From the NCBI RefSeq assembly GCF_000801105.2, contig NC_079517.1, forward strand, positions 16,430,001-16,494,000: a stretch of 64,000 nt of DNA, given 5' to 3'. The notes beneath the pieces were generated by a model, which saw nothing but the letters and a program-made list of their open reading frames with translations, was not told the DNA's origin and did not search any database. The stretch is from Raphanus sativus. Its lineage: Eukaryota; Streptophyta; Magnoliopsida; Brassicales; Brassicaceae. A program made the translations under genes and the position numbers. This document shows, one piece after another, positions 10,963 through 22,225 of the stretch (its first letter is position 1; each line of letters starts with the position of its first letter).

Positions 10963-12175
10963 TTGGAGGGAATAGAAGCTCCCCCATCAGGATGAGAGGA
11001 GCCTCGGGTAACAGAAACAGTTGAGGGGTCAAAGGGCAGGGTTAAGGGGTTAGGAGGAGCAGAAGGAAAAAGGGGAAGAGGAGAGTTTACAAAAGGGTTA
11101 AAAAAAGAGATTTGAAGGTTGGAGGAGGGATTTGAACTGCCAGAGCAAGGAGGGGAGAGGGTAGGGGAGGATCTGGATCGCTTTAAAGACGGCTTAGGGA
11201 CACGGACAGGGGAGGAAAAGGGGTTAGGGTCAGGAGCAGGAGGCTGGAAAGGAAGCGAAGGCGCGATCACGAGATCAAGGATTGGCAAGGTAGAGGAGTT
11301 TGAAAGAGGGTTTTTTGCTGGAGATTGAGGGTCAGAGGAAGAAGGTGGGGGAGGGTTGTGGTTAGATGAGGAAGGCTGGGAAGGTTTCTTAACATAAACA
11401 GGCTTCCTGGAGGAGGCAGGATTTTTCTGAGTTTGCTTTTGAGGCATAGGGGGGACAGGTTTTTTAGGAGGAGGGGGAGGATCTTTTTGAGGCGGAGCAG
11501 TTAGGCAATTACGCATGATATGCCCAAGCTCTTGACAATGGGCGCAAGTAGGTGGCAACCAAGGGTAGTGAACTAGGACTTCAACCACCTCTCCACTTTG
11601 CCGCTCAAACTCAACCACATCAGGGAGAGGCTGTGTCAAGTCCACTTCTACTTTAACATGGGAGACAGTTATGCTTATCAGGTCTTTTGTGAAGTCATCG
11701 GTTTCCTTTGGATGCCCTATCAATCCTGCCACCAGACTGAGGCCTTTTTTATGCCTTAGATCCAATGGTACCCCAGTGAGGTGAGCCCATATTTTGATCG
11801 CCTTAAGGGGAGGGGTAGATTTGGAGTGCTCTGAGGACCACTGAGCAGTATGAAACATAGAGTCGCCAACATACCATATGTTTTTATCCAGGATTTTTGA
11901 TCTCAAGAACTCACTCTGTATCCGAACCAAACAGGAGTGGTTAATCGGATTGTTGTGGATCTCAAGTCGTTTACCTTTGCCCCACATGTGATTCAAGACA
12001 CTCTGGATTTGCAAAAAAGGTGGCGACTTTCCATTAAAGTAGCAAACTATAAAATCTTTATGTAGTTCTGCTCCTTCTTGGAAGACTGAATCAGGGATGA
12101 GTACCCTCGGCCTGCCTGATTGGGAGATAGTGACTGGCGCGAGCCTCTCAAGGGTTTTATCCTCAGAGGCTCTGA
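10959..12175 (-). pseudogene. LINE ORF1 (DUF4283 / CCHC nucleic-acid chaperone), N-terminally truncated
   Basis: Open from the insertion breakpoint down to a TGA at 10959. The retained part starts at KIRASEDKTLERLAP and contains the DUF4283-like region (GAELHKDFIVCYFNGKSPPF, MWGKGKRLEIH, DKNIWYVGDSMF). A CCHC zinc knuckle follows (CAHCQELGHIMRNC), then a long Pro/Ser-rich tail. In plant LINEs this protein binds the element RNA. There is no credible ATG: the open frame runs upstream only into host flanking DNA beyond 12175 and has just a GTG there. I therefore call it a 5'-truncated remnant. Confidence 0.88.
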
Positions 12176-12190
12176 TTTTTTGTTTAGTTT
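12176..12190. repeat. Target-site duplication of the LINE (right copy)
   Basis: TTTTTTGTTTAGTTT, identical to 7097-7111. The unique host sequence resumes with GTAATGTACTATAC. Confidence 0.85.
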
Positions 12191-12463
12191 GTAATGTACT
12201 ATACAAAATATCATACAAAAATAGAAAACCTAAACCCACTAAGATTATATCCTATTTTATTCGCATTAAGCAGAATTTTGATTGGGATATTAGGTCATCA
12301 TTAAAATATTTACCTATAAATAAAAAAACAACAGTTAAAATTTTAAAAGCAGAGGTTTGATATTTCATATTAGTAAAAAAAATCTGTTGAAAATACTAGT
12401 TTGACCGCCAAACCAAACAATTAGATTATCTTTGCGAAGAAAAAGTCGTTAGTCGCTACTTGT

Positions 12464-12566
12464 AAACTATTGATCTAGGTAGTACCTTTTTCTTGACGCA
12501 TGTTAAAATAAAATAAAACTATTGATCTAGGTAGTACCTTTTTCTTGACGCATGTTAAAATAAAAT
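12464..12566. repeat. 52-bp direct tandem duplication (2 copies)
   Basis: Two adjacent copies of a unit that contains AAACTATTGATCTAGGTAGT and CTTGACGCATGTTAAAATAA. The second copy starts at 12516 and the copies look identical. It is most likely a replication-slippage or repair duplication. Confidence 0.9.
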
Positions 12567-13775
12567 AGACCTCGCGAGACTGACTATAATATAGTTAGCA
12601 AATAACGCATTATCAAAATGGATCCTTGTCAATATCCAATTCCAACTAATCTTTGGACTCTTAAGTGTGTATTAAAACTAACTATAAAGCAAAGACGTTA
12701 ATGTTGACCATTTATTACTTATAAGTTTATAACCATACTATTCAATTCGAGATCAATTTTAATTAGGTCGAGCTTTGTGTAGTTGGCGACTTGACTGCAA
12801 TAGACGAGTCCCTCTACGTTCTCTTGGAAGAACTCTGAGTCTTTGACTTTGACCAACCAAATAAATGTTTACTTACAATAATTTTTGTTTTATTTTTATC
12901 AAATAAATACAATCAATTATATGTTTTTGAAGATGTCAAAACAGATAAGATTCTTTTTCTTAAAAAAAAAACAAAATTTAAGACAGAAAATTACCCTAGC
13001 TTCAAAAAATCATGAACATAAACTAATGGTTGAGATTACATGGAGTAGAGAATCACAACCGAAATTAAAATGTAACACAAACCATTATTAGCTTAATTAT
13101 TCGGCTAATTACTTATCAAAACTTACATCTAAATCATTAACTTAATTGTAAATCCACAGAAACGTATGAAGTTAGAAGTTGACCGGGAAAAAACTTTGAT
13201 ACATTTCGTATAACACTATTTCAAGTCAATACAAAAAAAGAAGTTATTTTGACTTTCGTTACCATCAAATTTGATTGGACCAGATAAACGTTGTAGTTTT
13301 ATTTATTTATTTCTCTTTAATCATCTAACTATTCGAAAACTAATTTATAATACTAGCATTCTGATTTTTCCAAGTTATATGAAAGTTCATGCACGTTTTA
13401 AATTAAGAAACTTACTGCACACATGCTTCTTTTAATTGCTAAAAAATATTAAAATACCAACAAAATCAAATTTCTTAAGAGATTAAATAGAAAAGGAAAA
13501 GGTCAAACTCGGGTGAATGGCTTAATTAATTTCATAAATCTAAGAATTTTCTTTAAAAAGACACAACACTATTGAAATCATCAGCTAAATAGCTTTGAAA
13601 TTTCTTTTACCTTTGAAATCCTCAGCTAAAATAAATATGTCCGGACCTTCAGTTCTGATCATCACAAGGTCGGTGGCGGAGCACACCGGAGCGACGGTAA
13701 GAGCGGTGGTAGAGGCAAGGAAAAGCGAGCGGCGAATTGAAATTCAGATTGAAAACTATAAAATAACGAAGGACA

Positions 13776-13877
13776 TCATGATCCCATCAGGTTGATTTGT
13801 TTCTTATCCACATACTTCTCCGCCGCTTCTAGCCTTTCTTTCCTTCCACCCTCCGCCCCTGATCCATCTTCCTGCAT
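13776..13877 (-). CDS. Possible short ORF (33 aa) behind a telo-box and site II-like element
   Basis: Not recognised. A minus-strand ATG at 13877 opens 33 codons of a charged peptide (begins MQEDGSGAEGG, ends KKQINLMGS). Just upstream on the same strand are AACCCTAG (13925-13932) and GGGCCCAA (13974-13981). Such telo-box and TGGGCC motifs are typical of promoters or 5' UTRs of plant ribosomal and mitochondrial housekeeping genes. Another ATG at 13888, in a different frame, gives only 19 codons. It may be the leftover first exon of a lost gene or a non-coding relic. Confidence 0.25.
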   Translation of the reverse strand: MQEDGSGAEGGRKERLEAAEKYVDKKQINLMGS

Positions 13878-15111
13878 ATCGCCGCCATCGCGGCCTCAAG
13901 GTTTCAAAACGATCTCTTATAGGGCTAGGGTTATTCTTCGGGGATTTCTGAAATTTTGTATTGTTCGGCTTAATTGGGCCCTTAAGCTAAACCCAATATC
14001 GTATATCCAGAATGCAACTAACACTTGGACCATTTTGATTGATTATAGAGATGTCATGTTACTTACTAGTACTGTAATCAATGTTCGCAAACGCGTCCGA
14101 TTATCTGAGATCCCGGCCGGCGTAAATCGATTATGTTTTTTTTTTTTTTTGAGTAATGTTAATGTACCTTTTGCAAGAATAGTATCTCATCTATCTACTA
14201 AAATATGAATATTAATTGAAACTAACCTTACTTTTCCTAACTATGTAATCATCCTTAGAATGTGTGATGATGATATGTGACTTGATAGAAATACCCTTAA
14301 TCATTGGTCAAACAAGACTTGAGAGTGTTATAAGGTACATATCAGGATCAACCTCTAGAAATCGAGCAATAGATACTCTCACCTCATCAACAAGATGTAA
14401 GGGAGGTGGGTGGGTCCCATCAACTTGTTGTCTGACAACTACAAGTCGCCACGTTTCGGGCATCTTGATTGGTTTCAGTATTATTGGCACCGCCAAATCA
14501 TTGCAGCCCCTCGCTCGCTCGGTGTAGTTTAAATGTAGGCGGTGCAACGACTTACCTATGGACATGTTGAGATTTGGGTCTTAAGTGTGTCGGCGCCAGT
14601 TACCACTGACATTCTTCATATGGGTAAAATAGGCTAACGTGGCAAATCGTCGTTATTCTTACAATAATGATTATCTATTTCTGGAGGTAATAAACATGAA
14701 GTTTAAGAAATTTATTAGACAGATCTACTAAGCTAGTCATACTTATAACTTATCTAAACAGTTAACGTTATCAATACAAGTGACTGAGAACAAAAGGATA
14801 CAGTTTATCAGTTTCTGTGTTATATTTGGATGAGTAATAAGCATCAACATTATTTAGCTAGCTGATAATGTAATTCTCTTAACTGAATCTCAAAGGCTTA
14901 AGAAAAACATAATATAAAGGCTGAGTTGGGCCTAGAAAGATACTCTAACGGGCTTTTCCAACGCAATCTCAATAAAAGAAAACCGAAAACGCTAACGTGA
15001 TTTACCCTTCGTATACGCAATGACTAATGAGTCCTTAACGAACTCGCTTTTCAGTTCCCCCAAGTTATTTGGCCGGTGTCTAAAAAACCACCGACTTTAT
15101 CCTCCTGAGGT

Positions 15112-15121
15112 GACACGTGTC
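15112..15121. promoter_or_regulatory. G-box/ABRE-like palindrome upstream of PAO3
   Basis: GACACGTGTC is a perfect palindrome around CACGTG, about 490 bp before the PAO3 start codon. Such motifs bind bZIP and bHLH factors. Arabidopsis PAO3 is reported to respond to abscisic acid, which would fit, but function here is inferred. Confidence 0.45.
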
Positions 15122-15410
15122 TTACAACCAGAGCGAGTTTATCTTGCAAATATACTGGAGCGTGTGTGAGTCTATCCTAATCACAAAAATAAAGTTAGGA
15201 GAAAAACGTATAAAATAAGATAAAATAAAGGAACCAATAGAATCGCTCCACCTCAGTAATATCAAGCAAACATAATCTATTACAATAAAGCTGCGACTCC
15301 TCAACCTCTCTTTCTCTCTCTCGCTGTGATTTTCTGAGTTTGCCTCATTGTCCGCTTCAGGCACGTAATACAAATCTGATCGTCGCCGGAGCTATTTATC
15401 TCGGAATCGC

Positions 15411-15584
15411 ATGAAATTGTTTGGTAGACAGAATTTTGAATCATCTTCGATTTCAAGCTACTCAAATACGACGACGTATCTTCTGATCTCAATCCTAAGT
15501 TTATCTCCTCAATTGCCAATTTCGCTCTTTCTTTCCGAGCAGAAACCGTTAGATCCTTTATCGCGCAGTAGTAGTAGTAATTGA
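15411..15584 (+). CDS. Upstream ORF in the PAO3 leader (57 aa)
   Basis: An ATG at 15411 opens 57 codons, ending TGA at 15582-15584, only 21 bp before the PAO3 ATG. The peptide starts MKLFGRQNFESSS and is Ser/Leu-rich in the middle. It lies downstream of a CT-rich stretch (about 15301-15325) and a TATA-like TATAAAATAAG near 15209, so it is probably transcribed as part of the 5' UTR. Upstream ORFs have been described in Arabidopsis PAO leaders and linked to polyamine-responsive translation. Whether this peptide is conserved cannot be judged from one sequence. Confidence 0.45.
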   Translation: MKLFGRQNFESSSISSYSNTTTYLLISILSLSPQLPISLFLSEQKPLDPLSRSSSSN

Positions 15585-15605
15585 ATCGCTGAGCATTGTT
15601 GATTC

Positions 15606-18070
15606 ATGGCTTCCGAAGGCAAAACTGATCCTCAGCTGAATAAAGGTAGATCCTTTAGTCCTTGTGTAATGATGTCTGTGAATAATTTTAGCTTTTGTTT
15701 TTCTTAGATTACTCTGTTGTGTTCTGTAAGAATTTTTATTTTTCATAGGTTTTAGGCCCTAAACTGTTGCATATGTCTTGTTGTTACTCTTTAATCCGTA
15801 TGGGTTTAAGTCTTAGTGATCATGATGTCTGTGAAGAATTTAGCTTTTGTTTGTTTTGATTACTCTGTTGTGTTATGTAAGAATTTTTTTTTATGGGTTT
15901 AAGCTTCTTATAGGCTCTGAACTGTTGCATATGGTGTTTTCAGATACTTCTGTCTCAACCTTGGAGAGGATGAAGAAGAAGAGAACACCTTCAGTGATAG
16001 TTATTGGAGCTGGTATGGCTGGTATTGCGGCTGCTCGTACTCTTCAAGATGCTTCCTTTCAGGTTTGTAACACGATGCAATCTTTTAAAGCTTACAATGT
16101 TGTGACGAGGAAGGAATATAGTTACGTGGTCATACCGAAATCAGAGTCTTATTACTCATGTCTTCTTCTTTCGTTTTCAGGTTGTGTTATTGGAGTCTCG
16201 TGACAGAATTGGTGGACGAGTTCACACTGATTACTCTTTCGGTTTTCCTGTTGATTTGGGTGCATCTTGGTAAAATTCATTAGTCTTTCTCATTGTTCCC
16301 ATGTTTTGGATCTTTTGTCATGGATGGTAACAACTAGTCAGCTTTGTTCTGTGGTAGGTTGCATGGTGTCTGTAAAGAGAATCCTCTGGCTGCAGTCATT
16401 GGGAGGTTAGGACTGCCTCTTTATCGTACCAGCGGTGACAATTCTGTCTTGTATGATCACGATCTTGAGAGGTGTGTAATTCTTGAAAAATTCCAGATGT
16501 AATTCTTAGTTAGTCTTCTCTCTTTGTTTTAGAACTCACGGTGTGCTTCTGTTTTGTGCAGTTATGCTCTGTTCGATAAAGCTGGTAACCAAGTTCCTCA
16601 GGAGTTGGTAACAAAGGTTGGCGAAACTTTTGAGCACATTCTAGAAGAGGTGTGTGTTCTACTTGGTGTCCAATGTTGTTCTGTTTCTTGTTCCCGCGTG
16701 TGTGTCTTTTGTTTACTATATACTTTGTTTAACAAATGCAGATCTGTAAAGTCAGGGACGAGCAAGATGAAGACATGTCAATATCTCAAGCCTTTTCTAT
16801 TGTATTCAAGAGATCACCTGAACTGAGGTATGTGAACATATTAAGTCTCCAACTTACTGCTTTTATTTTTTGTTATTATTTTATGTGGTCTCAAATTTAG
16901 GTTTTTTTTTCTTTTTCTTCCAGGCTGGAGGGGATTGCCCATAATGTGCTTCAGTGGTACTTGTGTCGTATGGAAGGGTGGTTTGCTGCTGACGCTGAAA
17001 CCATCTCAGCAAAGTGTTGGGACCAGGTTAGTTACTAAATTGCCATCTTCTGTTTAGTGGTTTGTTTAGATTTTTAACATGTCCGGTTAAAACATTCACA
17101 GGAAGAACTGTTGCCTGGTGGACATGGTCTAATGGTTAGAGGGTATCGTCCTGTCATCAACACTCTTTCGAAAGGTCTTGATATTCGTCTAAACCACAGG
17201 TAAAGATTCCTTTGTCAAATTAGTTTCCACCATCACCCGAGTCTGAAGCTAAACCTTTTGTTTCTGTCAGGGTCACCAAGATTGCCAGGCGCTACAACGG
17301 AGTGAAGGTGACTACCGAGAAAGGAGACACGTTTGCTGCCGATGCTGCAGTCATTGCTCTTCCTCTTGGAGTCCTAAAATCAGGAATGATTGAATTCGAA
17401 CCAAAGCTTCCGGATTGGAAACAAGAAGCTATCAACGATCTCGGTGTAGGAATCGAGAACAAGATCATACTGAACTTTGACAATGTGTTTTGGCCAAACG
17501 TGGAGTTTCTAGGAGTGGTTGCAGAAACCTCCTACGGATGCAGTTATTTCTTGAACCTGCATAAAGCCACAAACCATCCTGTCCTTGTTTACATGCCGGC
17601 TGGTCAGCTCGCTAGAGACATAGAGAAGAGGTCTGACGAATCAGCTGCAAAATTTGCTTTTTCACAACTCCAGAAGATTCTTCCTGATGCATCTTCACCG
17701 GTACTACTATAATCTCTCCCCCTAAGTCTCTAATCTTTTTTTGCTAATGTTTTTTTTTTTCTTTTGGCAGATAAATTATTTGGTATCAAGGTGGGGATCA
17801 GACATCAATTCATTGGGATCATATAGCTATGACATAGTGAATAAACCTCATGACCTCTATGAGAGGCTGAGAGTGCCATTGGATAATCTATTCTTTGCTG
17901 GGGAAGCTACTAGCACAAGCTACCCAGGATCAGTACATGGTGCCTATTCAACGGGAGTGTTAGCTGCTGAGGACTGCAGGATGCGCGTGCTTGAGCGGTA
18001 TGGAGAGCTTGAGCATGAGATTGAAGAGGAAGCTCCTGCCTCTGTCCCGCTTCTTATATCCCGTATGTAA
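15606..18070 (+). CDS. PAO3: Polyamine oxidase 3 (peroxisomal, FAD-dependent)
   Basis: FAD amine oxidase that back-converts spermine and spermidine, releasing hydrogen peroxide. Ten exons join in phase: 15606-15645, 15944-16062, 16181-16269, 16358-16471, 16562-16649, 16742-16827, 16924-17026, 17102-17199, 17271-17700 and 17771-18070, giving 488 aa, the length I recall for the Arabidopsis protein. The Rossmann dinucleotide motif [16 protein letters not shown] is at about residues 31-46, followed by [14 protein letters not shown] and DLGASWLHGV. The C-terminal FAD motif is [20 protein letters not shown]. The last residues SRM form a type 1 peroxisomal targeting signal. No lesions are seen. Gene order (next to the PPR remnant and TT12) supports PAO3 rather than PAO2 or PAO4. 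Confidence 0.96.
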
Positions 18071-18442
18071 CTTATAACACCAACAGGATTTGTTTTCTCG
18101 TTATCTTATGGGTTTTAAGATTTCATGTGATATACAACTTTAAAAAAGTTTATGAGACTACATTTAACTCAAAACCCTTGTGCGTATCAATGTCTTTGGT
18201 CGAAACTCAACTGAATGTGTTATTCATCTCTCTGACGCTAAAAAACATTTCCATACAATCATTACCTTACACAAGTCGAGGCAACACTAGTCTCTGTTCT
18301 TCTTTTCTTTATCCTTTCACATCAGCAACTAGAATGCGAATGAGTCATCTGTCTATAAATATCAGGTGCACGTAGGGGCAGTATTGTCTGTCTACTCACT
18401 ACATGAAACCTGTGTCTAAATAAAATCTTCAAGAGTATAAAA

Positions 18443-18989
18443 GTAGATGGTTTTGAACCGAATGTAGTCACGTATGAGGAGGACAACGATAAAAGGTTAT
18501 GCGAAAGCAAACGATCTTGATAAGGTTATGGAGGTGTATGAGAAAAATGAGGTTAAGTGGCATCAAAGCGAATCAAACCATCTTAACGACTATCATGGAT
18601 ATGCGTCTGGGATGTGGAAAGATTTTGGGAGCGCTCTTAGTTGGTACAAGGATATGGAGAGTTGTGGTGTAGCACCTGATCAGAAAAGCTATGAAAGTGC
18701 TTTTGTCATTGGCTTCAAGTCGAGATGAGCTAGAGGAAGCTAAAGAACTTACTGGTCTTAGAGATGAGACAACAGCAGTCCTTGCAGTATGAGTCTACCG
18801 ATATGATGATGTCAGTAGTGATGAGGAGGATGGGACTGAATATGAAGAAGAAGAAGAAGAAGAAGAAGAAGAAGAAGAAGAAGAAGAAGATGATTATGAT
18901 TAGGGTGAAGAAACTTTGCTATATGATAAAACACAAGAAGGGTCTTTGGATTATGTTCTCTTTAGACGGAAGAACTTGTCGGCTTATGA
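18443..18989 (+). pseudogene. 3' remnant of a pentatricopeptide-repeat (PPR) gene
   Basis: Pieces of a PPR protein like Arabidopsis At3g59040 can be read in shifting frames: VDGFEPNVVTY, then TIKGYAKANDLDKVMEVYEK, GIKANQTILTTIMD, FGSALSWYKDMESCG, DELEEAKELTGLRDET, and a terminal EELVGL before TGA at 18987-18989. I count at least four frame changes over about 550 bp and an expanded GAA run. Nothing upstream toward PAO3 resembles the PPR N-terminus, so the gene is both truncated and frameshifted. Its position between PAO3 and TT12 is the Arabidopsis position. Confidence 0.88.
18842..18890. repeat. (GAA)n microsatellite inside the PPR remnant
   Basis: About 16 GAA/AGA units. It sits where the intact gene encodes an acidic D/E-rich C-terminal region, so it is probably a slippage expansion after loss of constraint. 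Confidence 0.9.
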
Positions 18990-19176
18990 AAACTACTAGA
19001 AAGTTTTATGTTTTGAAATAAATAAAGATTTTGTAGAAGAGGACACTGTAGTTTGTCCATTAATATAGTTAACGAAATGAAATGTTTGTAACTAAGACAC
19101 AAAAAGATTTATTTATTTCATAGCTCTTGCCACCAAAACAGAGGAGAAAATAACAGAGTTGATGTTGTTGTTATTT

Positions 19177-19284
19177 TTAGACTCCTTCGGTAACCATCTC
19201 TTGACTCTCATTTGCTGAAGCTTTCAACCTATCAGCTGCATTTTCCACCTGCAACAGATGCATGTTAAAATTATATAACTTTGG

Positions 19285-19332
<48 letters not shown>

Positions 19333-21663
19333 TGAATGTTTTTACCTCGGAAGTCCAGTTAGTTCTAAGTGTTAGAACAATCAAAGTTATGGTTTGAAGT
19401 ATGACTCCTGCAATCATTCCCCACCAGATCCCCTGTAATGAAATGTCTCCCAAATCTTATCATAAATTCAATACATGCATATCAAAAGTAAAAGAAAGAA
19501 AGCAAGAGAGAGAGAGAGATTATACAGCAACTCCAAGACTTGTTTTGAAGCCAAGAACACAGCCAATAGGAAGACCAATAACATAGTAAGTAACAAGATT
19601 CACATAAGCCACCACTGCTTGCCATCCACTTCCAATAGCAACCCCTTAATCAAATGTCACCAAGATCAATCAACAAACCCTATATTCACAAAAAGTTGTC
19701 TCTTTGATGTGTGTGTTTTTTTACCAGAGAGAATAGGTTGGATTCCATTTAAGAAAATGGAAACGGCCAGCAAGGGAAAGAGGTCAGAGACTACAACTAT
19801 AACTTCTTTGTCGCTGGTGAAGGCTTTGCTAAGACCCACGCGGAACACGAGCACCACGATACAGAGGATTAAGCTGATGAGAACCGTCGTGATGTTCACC
19901 ACCACCACTGATAACTTAGCCACTCTTGGATTTCCAGCTCCTAGCTCGTTGCTCACACGGACACTTTAACCAAAACACACACAAAACGGTAAATGTGTAT
20001 GTTAAATAAAAAAACTGCATGCTGTTTTTGGGTTTTGGTTAAGACCTGATTGCTGCACTTAGACCAAGCATGAACTGCATATCCCAGTTCAAGTAATACA
20101 TACTGCAAAACCACTAAACCGGGTTAACATATAACCATTGAGATTCATCGGTTACGGTTAAAATATTTACCAAATCGAAATTGCGTCTAGAGAAATTGTG
20201 GGATTGGTGAGTAAACCGGAGATGATCACTAGCCCTTGGTTGTACCATATCTCCAAACTACAGAATTTCATTTCAAAACTGGTTTAAGCTTTAACCAGAG
20301 ATTTAACCGGTTTAGATTATAGATATTTTTTTACCATAGCATGACTGCTGAAGCTACCGTGAGTTTCAAGTAAGGCCAAATCCCTCTAAAAGCCCTAGAT
20401 GAAAACCCAGTCCAAGTCTCCCTGCAACTCGGGCTCATCACGATGTACATACCGTTCACAGCCACAAGAAGCCACCATGAGAAACTCAGAATCAAAGCCG
20501 CACCGAGCAAGCCAAAATTCAACACGTTGGTTACAAGCCACGTGAGTAACGTGTGGAGCAAGAAAACTCCTAAAGACATGTAAGCCAAAGGGTTCACTAT
20601 ATTCTGAGCCTGGAGGAACCTCTGCATAGGACAAGCGAGAGCAAAAGCGTAGATCTGAGGAATCATCCCACGCGCAAAGATCTGACCTTCGTGTGCGATG
20701 GCTACGGTTTGCCCCATTGCCTTTAGAATCGGACCAGAGTACCAGTAGAGGAACGTGAGTAGGACGGCAGCTGCGAGGTGCAAGACCATGGCTCGTTGGC
20801 AGATTATTCCCATTGATGAGTACTGTCTTGCACCATACGCTTGACCACACACCGTCTGGACCGCGCTCGCCATTCCCAACTAGTCAATTTTTGATCAAAT
20901 AAAAATGTTACAAACTAATTTACAAAAAAAAAAAATGTTACAAACTAAGAGTGATAGACACGATAAACCGGACCATAATAACCACGTACATATATAATGG
21001 TCGAACATAAACCCAATGCTAAAAGTTTTCTAGCATTTTCTAGATAAATGTTTAAATTGAAGTTAAAACTTTATATTTCATTATATTTTAAACTTAGAGC
21101 CTATATTTTTTTATGAAAATTAAATATACAGATCGATTAATAATCTTTTAAATTTGTTTTTTATCTTTTTAAACAAACCGTTAACTATTTTTTTTGAACA
21201 AGATCTAAAAATAACCTAAGACGCTTTTTAAATATTCTGTTTAATATGAATATTTTTTAAAACATTACAAGAAATAATTTGAAACAGCATTTTATGGAAT
21301 TATGTTATTAATAAATGGACAGCAATGTTTCAGCTTAGTACATACCATGATACCGTAAGCGAGACCTTGGATGCCGACGGTAGCGATGGAAGCGCCGGCA
21401 AGCTCAAGAGAACCGAGATGGCCGGTGAACATGACGGTGACGAAGCTGAGCATGTAATTCAGTACAGAGACGACAATAGAGGCTCCAGAGAGCTTCCATA
21501 GAAGCTTTGACTCCCACACAAACAGCCTTAGCCACCACCGTGGCGTCACCGTGGATCTACCACGGCCAAGAAACTCCTCTATCTCCGGTGAAGAACGTTC
21601 GGTTATCTGCGAATCTGAGTGGAGCCGTCTCAATAACGGCTCGTATGTCTCTGTGGAGCTCAT
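19177..21663 (-). CDS. TT12: MATE transporter TRANSPARENT TESTA 12
   Basis: Tonoplast flavonoid/H+ antiporter that loads proanthocyanidin precursors (epicatechin glucoside) into seed-coat vacuoles. Eight exons: 21663-21346, 20879-20335, 20257-20171, 20102-20046, 19963-19725, 19644-19526, 19432-19346 and 19248-19177, totalling 507 aa, the Arabidopsis length. The N-terminus reads [24 protein letters not shown] hallmarks include [66 protein letters not shown] and [20 protein letters not shown]. The tail reads [17 protein letters not shown]. About twelve hydrophobic segments are present. No stop, frameshift or splice lesion is seen, so this allele should be functional. The promoter (21664 on) meets a Helitron 563 bp upstream. 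Confidence 0.97.
19290..19328. repeat. (GA)n microsatellite in the last TT12 intron
   Basis: About 19 GA units in the 97-bp intron between exons 7 and 8. Its length makes it a likely polymorphic marker for this locus. Confidence 0.92.
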
Positions 21664-22225
21664 GATCCCCTTTCTTATTTTCCTTTTGTTTTCTTTCTTG
21701 TTGTAGTGATAGACGATTCGTGAATTATATTACGAATGTTTGTTTTGGTAGTCGTTGATCAAAATATAATTGACGGTTTAGATGTTTCATGACTGGTTGG
21801 TCTGATACTTTGGTGTTTACTGCAACAACCATTCTCTAGTTAACTTTAGTGGCCTAAACATTATACTAGATTGAGAAACTATAATCATATCGAACGAATT
21901 ATTATGTGGCAAGGTATAAAACGAATTATAATTGCATGAAAATAGAAAGAAGTTGTTGTTGTCTTAATATCAGTACCTAATGTTCGTCAAATATTAGATC
22001 CAACTGCTAGTCTCTCAATTAATCAAATGGGTGAAGAAATAGTGTTTCACACGTAGATAATTATCAAGAAAATAACAAAAAGATAGTGACTAATGAAGTT
22101 TAACTAATGGAAAAGATATTTTGTTTGTACTATCGATTGACTTTTAACTAATGAAAAGGATATTAGATCGTTTTTATCGGATTGAGTTTTAACTAATTTG
22201 TAACTTTGTATCGGATGTCTATCTA
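21664..22225. promoter_or_regulatory. TT12: TT12 upstream region
   Basis: About 560 bp between the TT12 start codon and the first Helitron. It is AT-rich and contains the presumed 5' UTR (pyrimidine-rich on the coding complement near 21670-21700). I could not identify MYB or bHLH sites with confidence. Confidence 0.4.

Larger units (their letters stand above)
7112..12175 (-). mobile_element. LINE (L1-type non-LTR retrotransposon), 5'-truncated
   Basis: A minus-strand non-LTR element of about 5.06 kb. Its 3' end is marked by an oligo-T on the plus strand (7112-7122). It is flanked by a 15-bp direct repeat, TTTTTTGTTTAGTTT. ORF1 is cut at its N-terminus exactly where the right-hand repeat begins, which is the usual result of incomplete reverse transcription. 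ORF2 is fully open. The element lies between the protease and PAO3, where the Arabidopsis block has PIF5 and cytochrome b561. Those genes are not visible in the remaining flank, so their loss is not explained by this insertion alone. Confidence 0.92.
12191..15100. other. AT-rich intergenic region between LINE and PAO3 promoter
   Basis: No recognised gene. Apart from a 52-bp tandem repeat (12464-12566) and a GC-richer island with a possible short ORF (about 13620-13985), it is AT-rich spacer. I looked for traces of the expected bHLH and cytochrome b561 genes and saw none. Confidence 0.5.

Noticed and set aside
12176..12239. Extension of LINE ORF1 beyond 12175 to a GTG
   Set aside because: This part is host DNA beyond the target duplication; the frame is open by chance and has no ATG.
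13595..14208. Two plus-strand frames (66 and 138 codons)
   Set aside because: No recognisable motifs, low complexity, and the telo-box and GGGCCC motifs point to the other strand.
18764..19021. Lys-rich open frame (poly-AAG) after PAO3
   Set aside because: It is the frameshifted GAA microsatellite of the PPR remnant, not a gene.
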